DNA of 35,762 nt from DASYYE01 sp035946955 (GTDB lineage: Bacteria > Actinomycetota > Actinomycetes > Streptosporangiales > Streptosporangiaceae): contig DASYYE010000453.1 of assembly GCA_035946955.1 (NCBI GenBank), forward strand, positions 1-35,762, read 5' to 3'. The notes beneath the pieces are model-generated. The model saw nothing but the letters and a program-made list of their open reading frames with translations. It was not told the DNA's origin and searched no databases. Position 1 is the first letter of the stretch. Every line of letters starts with the position of its first letter. The position numbers and the translations under genes were made by a program. Positions 15,495-23,048 of the stretch are shown here, in pieces.

Positions 15495-16211
15495 GTGACT
15501 GCGCAAGCTGGTGTCGAGGTCCGGGGACTGACCAAGAGGTTCGGCGGTGTCACTGCCGTGCGTGACCTGTCGTTCACGGCACCGGCCGGGCGGGTGACGG
15601 GTTTCCTCGGGCCCAATGGCTCGGGGAAGACGACCACGCTGCGGTCGGTGCTCGGCCTGGTCAAGCCGGACGAGGGGGTGGCGCTGGTGGGCGGCGTTCC
15701 CTATCACGAACTCGCCAGGCCGCGCCGCGCGGCTGGTGCGGTGCTGGAGGCAACCGGGTTCCACCCGGGCCGGCGGGCCCGCGACCACCTGCGGGTGCTG
15801 GCCACCGCCGAAGGCCTGCCCGGTGCCCGGGTGGCGGAAGTGCTTGAGTCGGTGGGCCTGTCCGAGGCGGCCGGCCGGCGGGTCCGCGGGTTCTCACTCG
15901 GCATGCGACAGCGGCTGGGCATTGCCGCCGCGCTGCTCGGCGACCCGCAGGTGCTGCTGCTCGATGAGCCGGCCAATGGCCTCGACCCGGCGGGTATCGC
16001 CTGGCTGCGCGGGCTCCTGCGAGACCTGGCGGGCCAGGGCCGCGCGGTCCTGGTCGCCAGCCACATGCTGAGCGAAGCCGCACAGACCGTCGACCACGTG
16101 GTGATTGTCAGCGCCGGGGAACTGCGCTACGCCGGGTCACTGTCGGGCCTGGGCGGCACCAGCGCCGCGCTGGAGACCCAATTCCTCAAGCTGACCATGG
16201 CAGCCAACTGA
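15495..16211 (+). CDS. ABC transporter ATP-binding protein (drug exporter type)
   Basis: A 238-residue ATPase that powers the adjacent permease. Walker A is GPNGSGKTT at residues 39-47, the signature is FSLGMRQRL, Walker B is VLLLDEPANGLDP and the switch histidine is in VLVASHMLSEA. The short length and the LGMRQRL signature fit the ABC-2 exporter class (bacitracin/daunorubicin-type). The GTG at 15495, after GGAGG at 15486-15490, was chosen; an in-frame ATG at 15468 lies inside the palindromic operator and has no ribosome binding site. Permease and TetR genes follow closely on the same strand. Confidence 0.92.
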   Translation: MTAQAGVEVRGLTKRFGGVTAVRDLSFTAPAGRVTGFLGPNGSGKTTTLRSVLGLVKPDEGVALVGGVPYHELARPRRAAGAVLEATGFHPGRRARDHLRVLATAEGLPGARVAEVLESVGLSEAAGRRVRGFSLGMRQRLGIAAALLGDPQVLLLDEPANGLDPAGIAWLRGLLRDLAGQGRAVLVASHMLSEAAQTVDHVVIVSAGELRYAGSLSGLGGTSAALETQFLKLTMAAN

Positions 16212-16227
16212 CCGGGGGGAACCCACC

Positions 16228-16965
16228 ATGCCATCGATGATCACAAGCGAGTTCCGCAAGCTGACAACGGTCCGCGCGCCGTGGCTCCTGCTCGCCGCCG
16301 GGCCGGTGGTGGTGGCGGCCGGCGTCTCCGGCCTGGTCTCCTCGGGCGCGGCCGTGCACAACCCGGCCATGCAGGCCAGGGCACTGGCGCACGTCGGCCT
16401 GGCAGCGGTCCTGCCACTGCTGTTCGGGATCGGTGCCGTGGCCGGGGAGTACCGGCACGGCACAGTCACCGACACCTACCTCAGCTTCCCGCGCCGCGGC
16501 CGGGTGGTCGCGGCCAAATTGGCGGTCTACACACTCGTCGGCGCCGTCGCAGGCGTGCTCTCCGCGCTGGTGGGCATCGCCGTGACAGCGGCCTGGTGGA
16601 GCGCCAAAGGCGCCAGCTTCCACCCGGCTGACGCCGCCACATGGCGCACCGTGGGTGGCGGCATCGCCGCAAACGCCGCGTTCGCCGCGATCGGCGTGGG
16701 TGTCGGCGCCCTCATCCGCAACCTGGTCGGTGCGGTCGCGGCGGCGCTGGTCTGGATCGTCCTGATCGAGGGCATCATCGGCCAGCTCATCGGCTCCGGG
16801 CTGGCCCGCTGGCTGCCGTTTTCCGCCAGCCAGGCCCTGGGCAGCACCAGCCTCACTGGCGCCAAGCTGCTCCCCCAATGGGGCGGCGGTCTGGTGCTGC
16901 TCGCCTACACGGCGCTGTTCACCACCCTCGCCATCGGCACTACACTCAGGCGGGATGTCACCTAG
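16228..16965 (+). CDS. ABC-2 type transporter permease
   Basis: A 245-residue membrane protein with six helices, the channel partner of the ATPase encoded 16 bases upstream. It opens with MPSMITSEFRKLTTVRAPWL, the usual SE-x-x-K-L-x-T-x-R cytoplasmic start of ABC-2 permeases in actinobacteria, and shows GEYRHGTVTDTYLSFPRRGR between helices 2 and 3, a conserved loop of this group. The last helix ends in TTLRRDVT, the usual close. A ribosome binding site (GGGGGGAA) precedes the ATG. The end overlaps the TetR gene by 11 bases. Substrate unknown; a small hydrophobic drug or metabolite is usual. Confidence 0.9.
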   Translation: MPSMITSEFRKLTTVRAPWLLLAAGPVVVAAGVSGLVSSGAAVHNPAMQARALAHVGLAAVLPLLFGIGAVAGEYRHGTVTDTYLSFPRRGRVVAAKLAVYTLVGAVAGVLSALVGIAVTAAWWSAKGASFHPADAATWRTVGGGIAANAAFAAIGVGVGALIRNLVGAVAAALVWIVLIEGIIGQLIGSGLARWLPFSASQALGSTSLTGAKLLPQWGGGLVLLAYTALFTTLAIGTTLRRDVT

Positions 16966-17674
16966 GCCACCCGCCGCGCTGCGTGAGGCCGGTAGCCAGA
17001 ACGTGCGCGACTACCTCATATCCACGGCGGCGCGGCTCATGGCAGAGCGCGGTACCGCGGGTCTGTCCGTCCGTGACATCGCCCGGGCGGCCGGTGTCGC
17101 AGATGGTGTCCTCTACAACTACTTCGACGACAAGGACGACCTGCTCGCGCATGCGCTGTGCGACTACGTCGCCAGTGTCATGGCCAGCGCGCCCGCGATG
17201 CTCCCGCCACCAGGCAGCAGCACCGTCACCGCCAATCTGCAGACGTTCATCGAGCACGGTATCGCGACGCTCGAACGGATCACACCGGCCTTTGCCGGGC
17301 TCCTCTCGCAGCCTGGTGTCCTCACCAGGTTCCACGCACTGGCGGGCCACAGCATCGCCTCCGGCCTTGGCACCGCCGAGGGCGGCGCAGGTGAGGGGGA
17401 CCAGGAAGCCGCCCACGCCAGCGGGCGTGGGTTTGGGGACCTGCTCCAGGAGTACCTGCGGGCGGAACAGCGCCTCGGGCGCCTTGCCGTGGAAGCTGAC
17501 ACCGGCGCCGCCGCAGCGCTCATCGTCGGCGCCATCCACGGCCAGGTCCTGCCCCGTGCTGTGTTCACCGCCCCTGCGGGTGGTGCCGCCCCGCCTACGG
17601 AGCCGGCGCCCACCGCGCACTCCGAACTGGCCCACCGGCTGGCCACCACCCTGCTACGTGGCATCGCGCCCTGA
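16955..17674 (+). CDS. TetR family transcriptional regulator
   Basis: A 239-residue one-domain-sensor repressor. The helix-turn-helix is at residues about 38-57, LSVRDIARAAGVADGVLYNY, followed by the typical FDDKDDLLAHAL. The rest is the ligand-binding helical domain, with a Gly/Glu-rich loop (residues about 140-160). It starts inside the end of the permease gene (11-base overlap) and lies in the same operon as the exporter, so it most likely represses this operon through the palindrome at 15441-15482 until the exported compound binds. The P-type ATPase gene begins 7 bases after its stop. Confidence 0.92.
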   Translation: MSPRPPAALREAGSQNVRDYLISTAARLMAERGTAGLSVRDIARAAGVADGVLYNYFDDKDDLLAHALCDYVASVMASAPAMLPPPGSSTVTANLQTFIEHGIATLERITPAFAGLLSQPGVLTRFHALAGHSIASGLGTAEGGAGEGDQEAAHASGRGFGDLLQEYLRAEQRLGRLAVEADTGAAAALIVGAIHGQVLPRAVFTAPAGGAAPPTEPAPTAHSELAHRLATTLLRGIAP

Positions 17675-17681
17675 TCCACTA

Positions 17682-20060
17682 ATGCCGACCGCCCCGATCA
17701 CTGAGACGCCGCCGACTGGGTTGAGCAGCGCCGAGGTTGCTGAGCAGCGCTCGCGCGGGCTGACAAACGCCGGCGGGGAGCGTACCAGCCGCTCAGTCGC
17801 CCATATCCTGCGCGCGAACATCCTGACCAGGTTCAACCTGATCCTGGGTGTCCTGCTCGCCGTGATCCTGACCGTGGGGGAACCACAGGACGCGCTGTTT
17901 GGCATCGTGCTGGTCACCAACACACTGGTCGGCATAGCCCAGGAGTTGCGCGCCAAGCGGACGCTCGACCGGCTCGCCGTGCTCAGCGCCCCAAAGGTCC
18001 GGGTGGTCCGCGATGGGGTCCCACATGAGGTTGCCGTGGACGAGCTGGTCGCCGATGACCTGGTCGACCTGCGCGCCGGCGACCAGCTGACCGCGGATGG
18101 GGTGGTGCGGGCCAGCGCAAACCTGCAGGCTGATGAGTCGCTGCTGACCGGCGAGTCCGAGCCGGTGGACAAGCGGGCTGGTGACCTCCTGCTGTCGGGC
18201 AGTTTCGTGGTCGCCGGGTCGGGTGATTACCAGGCGACCGGGGTGGGCGCCGAGGCGTACGCCAGGAAGCTCGCGGCGCAGGCGCGGCAATTCACAGTGG
18301 TGCGCTCGGAGCTGGTCGCGGGCATCAACCAGATCCTGCGCTACGTCATGTGGGCGATCCCACCGGTAGCGTCACTGCTGGTCATCAGCCAGATCCACAC
18401 CCACCAGACCGTCCGCGAGGGCGCCACCTCGACCGTTGCCGCGCTGGTCGGTATGGTGCCGCAGGGCCTGGTGCTGCTGACCAGTGTCGCCTTCGGCGTG
18501 GCCGCGGTAACGCTCGCCCGGCGCCGGGTGCTGGTGCAGCAGCTCCCCGCGGTCGAGGGCCTGGCCCGGGTAGACGTCGTGTGCTTCGACAAGACCGGCA
18601 CCCTCACCGACGGGACCATCGCCTTCGACAGCCTGGTCCGGCTCGATGACCAGGCACCAGCCGAGACGGCGCTCGGCGCGCTCGCTGACGACGCGGCACG
18701 CAACGCCACGCTGGCCGCCATCGGGCAGGCCTTCCCCCCGCCACCGGGGTGGGAACGCCATGACACCGTCCCGTTCTCCTCGGCGCGCAAGTGGAGCGCC
18801 GCCAGCTTCGCGGGCCACGGTACCTGGGTGCTGGGTGCACCGGAAATGGTCCTGGCTCCAAGCCAAGACGGGCTGCTCCAGCAGGCCGCGGACCTGGCCG
18901 CCGCCGGGCAGCGGGTCCTTGCCCTGGCGCGCGCCACGGAGCCCCTGGACGGCCAGGCGCTCCCCCCGGGCCTGCACGCGGTGGCCTTCATCGTGCTCGC
19001 GGAGCGGCTGAGGTCCGACACGCCCCAGACCATTGCCTACTTCACGGCGCAGGGCGTGACGCTCAAGGTGATCTCCGGGGACAGTCCACACACCGTGAGC
19101 GCGGTCGCGGCCCGCGCGGGCGTGCCCCACGCTGGCGACCCCATCGACGCCCGGAACCTGCCGGACGACCCCGGCCAGCTCGCCACGGTGCTCGAGGAAA
19201 GCTCCGTCTTCGGCCGGGTGACACCGCAGCAGAAACAGTCCATGGTCAAGGCGCTGCAGGCCCGTGGGCACACGGTGGCTATGACCGGCGACGGGGTCAA
19301 CGACGTGCTGGCGCTCAAACTGGCCGACATCGGTGTGGCCATGGGCTCGGGCTCGCCCGCTACCAAGGCGGTCGCCGAACTGGTGCTGCTCGACAACAGC
19401 TTCGGCACACTGCCCGGCGTCGTAGCAGAAGGCAGGCGGGTGACCGCCAACATCGAACGCGTCGCCAACCTGTTCATCACCAAGACGGTGTGGGCGACAC
19501 TGCTGGCCGTCGCCGCGGGTGCTGCCCTCATGCCCTACCCGTTCCTGCCCCGCCACCTCACCATCATCGACACCCTTGCCATCGGCGTGCCTTCGTTCTT
19601 CCTCGCGCTCGCACCGAACCGCCGGCGCTACCTTCCTGGGTTCGTCGGCCGGGTACTCAGGTTCACCGTCCCGGCCGGGCTCATCATCGCCGCGGCGACA
19701 TTCTCGGCATACTCTCTCGCGCGAGCACGTGGCCTTCCCCTGACCGAGCAGCGCACCGCCGCGACCCTGGTCACACTCATCCTCAGCCTGTGCGTGCTCG
19801 CCCTGCTGGCGACCCCGCTGACGTGGCGCAGGACCGCCCTGCTCGCCGCGGCAGCGGCCGGGTTCGTGCTGCTGTTCCCGCTGCCCGCGGTGCGCACTTT
19901 CTACGAGCTCGCGCTGCCGCGCGGCGGGATCGTGAGCACACTGCTCATCGCCGCAGCGGGAGCCGCCGCGCTCACGGGCTTCTGGGCACTCTCCCGCCAC
20001 CGCGGCCGTGCACCGGCCTCCGCCTCCTCAGGCGAAGATCGCGGGCAGCGCCTTGAGTGA
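17682..20060 (+). CDS. ctpE: P-type cation ATPase, CtpE-like
   Basis: A 792-residue membrane pump driven by ATP. Residues 156-159 are TGES (dephosphorylation loop), Asp303 in CFDKTGTLTDG is phosphorylated, and TGDGVND at 535-541 is the hinge. The fourth membrane helix carries VPQGL (P260) in place of the PEGL of calcium pumps or the CPC of heavy-metal pumps; MVPQGLVLL is the mark of mycobacterial CtpE, linked to calcium uptake. No N-terminal metal-binding domain is present. The length (CtpE about 797) agrees. The ATG at 17682 is 7 bases after the TetR stop with no clear ribosome binding site, so coupling is likely; a much longer in-frame opening upstream is a shadow of the exporter genes. The symbol is given by resemblance. 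Confidence 0.82.
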   Translation: MPTAPITETPPTGLSSAEVAEQRSRGLTNAGGERTSRSVAHILRANILTRFNLILGVLLAVILTVGEPQDALFGIVLVTNTLVGIAQELRAKRTLDRLAVLSAPKVRVVRDGVPHEVAVDELVADDLVDLRAGDQLTADGVVRASANLQADESLLTGESEPVDKRAGDLLLSGSFVVAGSGDYQATGVGAEAYARKLAAQARQFTVVRSELVAGINQILRYVMWAIPPVASLLVISQIHTHQTVREGATSTVAALVGMVPQGLVLLTSVAFGVAAVTLARRRVLVQQLPAVEGLARVDVVCFDKTGTLTDGTIAFDSLVRLDDQAPAETALGALADDAARNATLAAIGQAFPPPPGWERHDTVPFSSARKWSAASFAGHGTWVLGAPEMVLAPSQDGLLQQAADLAAAGQRVLALARATEPLDGQALPPGLHAVAFIVLAERLRSDTPQTIAYFTAQGVTLKVISGDSPHTVSAVAARAGVPHAGDPIDARNLPDDPGQLATVLEESSVFGRVTPQQKQSMVKALQARGHTVAMTGDGVNDVLALKLADIGVAMGSGSPATKAVAELVLLDNSFGTLPGVVAEGRRVTANIERVANLFITKTVWATLLAVAAGAALMPYPFLPRHLTIIDTLAIGVPSFFLALAPNRRRYLPGFVGRVLRFTVPAGLIIAAATFSAYSLARARGLPLTEQRTAATLVTLILSLCVLALLATPLTWRRTALLAAAAAGFVLLFPLPAVRTFYELALPRGGIVSTLLIAAAGAAALTGFWALSRHRGRAPASASSGEDRGQRLE

Positions 20061-20395
20061 TTCCTCGTGCCAGGCGAGTTCCGTCGCTGATGCGGGTGAT
20101 CAGTTCGTCGGCGTGCGGCCTGCCAGTCCGCTGACCGCAGCCACCCCCCGTGATCGATGTACCGCTGCGTACAAAAGGGTGGCCCGCAGCAAAACCCACA
20201 ACCCTGTCCACCAAGATCGATGTGCGCTCACGGACAAAAGTCTGTCCGCCAAACGCCATCGATCATGGTCAGGATGATCATTTGCGTCCCACAGACTGAC
20301 CCACAGCGACGCGATAACCGCGGGCCGCCATGGCCGGCGGGCCCGCGAACGTGCGCTAGGCCTGCGCTGAGGCGGCAAGAAAATCTCGCCTGACT
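20061..20395. other. Non-coding gap with short repeats
   Basis: About 335 bases without a convincing gene. Several frames are open but none has a ribosome binding site or family resemblance. It contains the GATCGATG repeat group at 20152-20264 and is poorer in GC than its neighbours in the middle. It ends just before the candidate ECF42 promoter. Confidence 0.6.
20152..20264. repeat. Two direct copies and one inverted copy of GATCGATG
   Basis: GATCGATGT occurs at 20152-20160 and 20215-20223. In both cases exactly 10 bases later comes ACAAAAG (20171-20177 and 20234-20240), so the unit is GATCGATGT-N10-ACAAAAG repeated 63 bases apart. CATCGATC, the same core on the other strand, is at 20257-20264. 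The role is unknown; a protein binding site or a relic of a mobile element are both possible. Confidence 0.5.
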
Positions 20396-20422
20396 TGTCG
20401 AGTCCTGGGGTGGTCGTTCGAG
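20396..20422 (+). promoter_or_regulatory. Candidate ECF42 sigma-dependent promoter
   Basis: TGTCGA at 20396-20401 is followed after 17 bases by CGAG at 20419-20422. From memory, ECF42 promoters carry TGTCGA at -35 and CGA(C/T) at -10. The site lies 60 bases before the DUF998 start, in front of the operon that encodes the ECF42 factor, which fits self-activation. Confidence 0.5.
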
Positions 20423-20481
20423 GCAAGGTCAGAGGGCAGATCGAGCAGACGGTCCGCCCCGGACCCACGAGGAGAACGGTC

Positions 20482-21162
20482 ATGGTTACCGCCGCTACCA
20501 CTACGCCGACGCCTAGGACCTGCGGCCCGGCTCAGCGGGTCACCAAGTCGCTGCTGGGCTACGGCGTCCTCGCCGGAGTCGTCTTCGAGACCTCGGTCCT
20601 CGTCCAGGGCCTGACCCGCCATGGCTTCCGCATCGCCCACGATGACGCGAGCCTGCTGAGCAATGGCCCGCTCGGCTGGATCCAGGTCACCACGTTCCTG
20701 CTGGCAGGCGCGATGACTATCGCGGCTGCGGTGGGCATGCGGCGCGCGATGGCGAGCCGCTGGGCTCCCAGGCTGATCGGGGTGTATGGCCTGGGCCTGA
20801 TCGGCGCGGGCATATTCAGTGCCGACCCGGCCTACGGGTTCGGGCCGGGTGCGCCGCTGGGCAAGGCCACGCACATCAGCTGGCACGCCGCCGGGCACCT
20901 GGTCGCGGCGGCCATCGGGTTCATCGCACTGGTCGCGGCCTGCTTTGTGGTCGCCCGCTACTTCTCCCGCCAGGGCCGCCGCGGCATGGCCGTCTACTGC
21001 CGTGTCACAGGCGTCGTGTTCGGCGCCGCGTTCGCCGGGGTCGCCACCGGATCGGCTGCCAGCGCCATCGTGGCACCGTTCTACGCCGCTGTGCTGGCCG
21101 CGTTCACCTGGCTCGCCATCGTCTCCGTCCACCTCTACCGGCGCGTGTCAAGCGCTGCCTGA
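20482..21162 (+). CDS. DUF998 membrane protein
   Basis: A 226-residue integral membrane protein with about six helices, of the DUF998 group, function unknown. Visible helices begin at SLLGYGVLAGVVFETSVLVQ, and later WIQVTTFLLAGAMTIAAAVG, LIGVYGLGLIGAGIFSADPA (the FSADPAYGFGPGAP loop is a family mark), then ISWHAAGHLVAAAIGFIALV with a histidine-containing helix. The ATG at 20482 follows ACGAGGAGAACG, a good ribosome binding site; the frame is open 29 codons upstream but without one. The YCII and ECF42 genes follow on the same strand after 35 bases, so this is probably the first gene of their operon and may be the membrane-side target or partner of that response. Confidence 0.8.
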   Translation: MVTAATTTPTPRTCGPAQRVTKSLLGYGVLAGVVFETSVLVQGLTRHGFRIAHDDASLLSNGPLGWIQVTTFLLAGAMTIAAAVGMRRAMASRWAPRLIGVYGLGLIGAGIFSADPAYGFGPGAPLGKATHISWHAAGHLVAAAIGFIALVAACFVVARYFSRQGRRGMAVYCRVTGVVFGAAFAGVATGSAASAIVAPFYAAVLAAFTWLAIVSVHLYRRVSSAA

Positions 21163-21197
21163 TATCGGTAACAACAAGCAAGAACAGGAGAACTGAG

Positions 21198-21560
21198 ATG
21201 CGCTACATAATGCTGCTGTCCGGTACCAACCCAGCGACCCCGCCGCCCCCGGAACTGTTCGAGGCGATCATGAAGCTGGGCGGCGAGGCGACAGAGGCCG
21301 GCGTACTGCTGGACACCGCAGGCCTGCTGCCTAGCGCTGCCGGCGCCCGGGTCGCGCTGACGGGTGGCAATGTGACCGTGACCGATGGCCCGTTCACCGA
21401 GTCCAAAGAACTGATCAGCTACGCGCTTTACGACGTCCGGTCCAAGGAAGAAGCCATCGAGTGGGCCTCCCGCTTCGTCAAGCTGCACCGGGACATGTGG
21501 CCGGGCTGGGAGGGACAGACGGACATCCTTCAGGTGATGGGGCCAGTCGACGGTGGATAA
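21198..21560 (+). CDS. YCII/DGPF-domain protein paired with ECF42
   Basis: A 120-residue ferredoxin-like-fold protein. It opens MRYIMLLSGTNP and carries the DGPFTESKE motif with DGPF at residues 63-66, the mark of the proteins that accompany ECF42 sigma factors. YCII domains share the fold of muconolactone isomerase, but their role with ECF42 is not settled. AGGAGAA lies just upstream of the ATG. Its end overlaps the sigma factor start by 8 bases, so the two are coupled. Confidence 0.88.
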   Translation: MRYIMLLSGTNPATPPPPELFEAIMKLGGEATEAGVLLDTAGLLPSAAGARVALTGGNVTVTDGPFTESKELISYALYDVRSKEEAIEWASRFVKLHRDMWPGWEGQTDILQVMGPVDGG

Positions 21561-22842
21561 CTACGAGGCCACGCGCTCGGCGATAGAGGCGGTCTGGCGG
21601 ATCGAATCGCCCCGCCTCGTCGCCGGCCTGGCCCGCATCACCGGCGACGTTGGTGCGGCCGAGGAGCTCGCGCAAGACGTCCTGGTGATCGCGCTGGAGC
21701 AGTGGCCCATCCAGGGTGTCCCGGATGGGCCAGGCGCATGGCTGATGGCGACCGCGAAGCACCGGGCTATCGATCTGGTCCGGCGCCGCGCCCGCTATGA
21801 CCGGAAACTGCAGGAGGTGGGTCGTGACATGGAAACGCGGGACCAGTCGCCCGGCGAACCCGACGTTGACAAGATGGACGACCACATCGGCGATGACCTG
21901 CTCCGCCTCATCTTCATCGCCTGCCATCCGATCCTGTCTGCGCAGGCAAGGGCGGCGCTGACTCTTCGGCTGGTCGGCGGCCTGACCACACATGAGATCG
22001 CCCGGGCGTTCCTGGTACCGGAGCCGACGATCGCACAGCGCATCGTCCGCGCGAAGCGGACGCTGGCCGACAAGAAGGTCCCGTTCGAGATCCCCGCACC
22101 CGGTGAGCTCCTTGACCGGCTCGGCTCGGTGCTGGAAGTCGTCTACCTGGTCTTCAACGAAGGCTACTCAGCGACCTCGGGAGCCGACTGGATCCGTCCA
22201 GAGTTGTGCACGGAGGCACTGCGGCTCGGCCGCCTACTTGCGGGCCTCATGCCGCAGCAGTCCGAGGTGCACGGACTCGTCGCACTGATGGAACTGCAGG
22301 CATCCCGGATCGGGGCACGCACCGGACCGGCCGGCGAACCGATCCTGCTCACCGACCAGGACCGGCTGCGCTGGGACCGGCTGCTGATCCGCCGCGGCCT
22401 GGCTGCCTTGGACCGTGTTGAACAGCTCGGCGGTGCGCCCGGCCCCTATGCCGTACAGGCCGAAATCGCCGCCTGCCACGCGAGGGGGGCGTCGGTCGAG
22501 GACACTGACTGGGAGCGCATCGCCGCACTGTACGTGGTGCTCGCCCACCTGATGCCGTCCCCGGTCATCGAACTGAACCGCGCCGTCGCCGTCGGCATGG
22601 CCTACGGGCCAGACAAGGGCCTGGCAATCGCCGACACGCTCACCAGGCAGCCAGCCCTGACCGGCTATGCCCAGCTCCCCGCAGCCCGGGGCGACCTGCT
22701 GGCCAAGCTCGGCAGGTTCGACGAGGCTCGCAAGGAATTCACCAGCGCCGCTGCACTCACCAGCAACGCACGCGAACGTGCTCTTTTCCTCGCCCGAGCC
22801 GCCGAATGCCCGCCCAGCGGTCCAGATCAGGCAAACCTCTGA
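21553..22842 (+). CDS. RNA polymerase ECF sigma factor, ECF42 group, with C-terminal TPR-like domain
   Basis: A 429-residue sigma factor, twice the size of a simple ECF. Region 2 is at about residues 10-85 (RITGDVGAAEELAQDVLVIA, then PGAWLMATAKHRAIDLVRRR) and region 4 at about 130-180 (TTHEIARAFLVPEPTIAQRI). After that comes a long helical domain with the typical VVYLVFNEGYSAT and ending with LLAKLGRFDEARKEFTSAAA, a TPR-like repeat, shown in Streptomyces ECF42 to be needed for activity. There is no anti-sigma factor in the neighbourhood; control is thought to involve the C-terminal extension. It starts with GTG at 21553, inside the YCII gene. The candidate promoter at 20396 suggests it activates its own operon. 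Confidence 0.93.
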   Translation: MDNYEATRSAIEAVWRIESPRLVAGLARITGDVGAAEELAQDVLVIALEQWPIQGVPDGPGAWLMATAKHRAIDLVRRRARYDRKLQEVGRDMETRDQSPGEPDVDKMDDHIGDDLLRLIFIACHPILSAQARAALTLRLVGGLTTHEIARAFLVPEPTIAQRIVRAKRTLADKKVPFEIPAPGELLDRLGSVLEVVYLVFNEGYSATSGADWIRPELCTEALRLGRLLAGLMPQQSEVHGLVALMELQASRIGARTGPAGEPILLTDQDRLRWDRLLIRRGLAALDRVEQLGGAPGPYAVQAEIAACHARGASVEDTDWERIAALYVVLAHLMPSPVIELNRAVAVGMAYGPDKGLAIADTLTRQPALTGYAQLPAARGDLLAKLGRFDEARKEFTSAAALTSNARERALFLARAAECPPSGPDQANL

Positions 22843-22859
22843 GGGCGCTCTATGCTCCG

Positions 22860-23030
22860 TCAGCCGGGGCGGTTGGCTGGCATCCGCCGGATGACGCTCC
22901 CGAGCAGGCGGTCGCCGCGGATGTAGCCGATGGCCCGCGAATTGTAGCTGTCTTCGGCGTTGTCGCTGAGCACCACCAGTTTGCCGGCGGGTACCCGGAT
23001 GTCGGCGAGGCCCGGCCTGCCGCAGGCCAT
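22860..23030 (-). pseudogene. C-terminal remnant of an S26-family signal peptidase
   Basis: A 56-residue open frame: MACGRPGLADIRVPAGKLVV, then LSDNAEDSYNSRAIGYIRGD and RLLGSVIRRMPANRPG. The SDN-x-x-x-SYNSR-x-x-G segment is the conserved C-terminal box of type I signal peptidases (normally GDN-x-x-x-S-x-DSR-x-x-G), and the RLLGSVIRR end is also typical. The catalytic Ser and Lys domains are missing. A stop codon six codons before the ATG is the stop of the upstream phosphoesterase gene in the same frame, so the remnant begins right behind it. It is too short to be an active peptidase and is best read as a decayed gene fragment. Confidence 0.65.
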
Positions 23031-23048
23031 GGGGACCGCCCCGGGGTG

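Noticed and set aside
16641..17681. Long upstream extension of the P-type ATPase frame
   Set aside because: It crosses the permease and TetR genes in another frame, has no family resemblance, and the known start region MPTAPITETPPTGLSSAEVA begins at 17682.
20100..20501. Minus-strand open frame of 133 codons in the gap before DUF998
   Set aside because: No ribosome binding site, no recognisable domain, arginine-rich composition of a chance frame, and it runs across the DUF998 start and its promoter.
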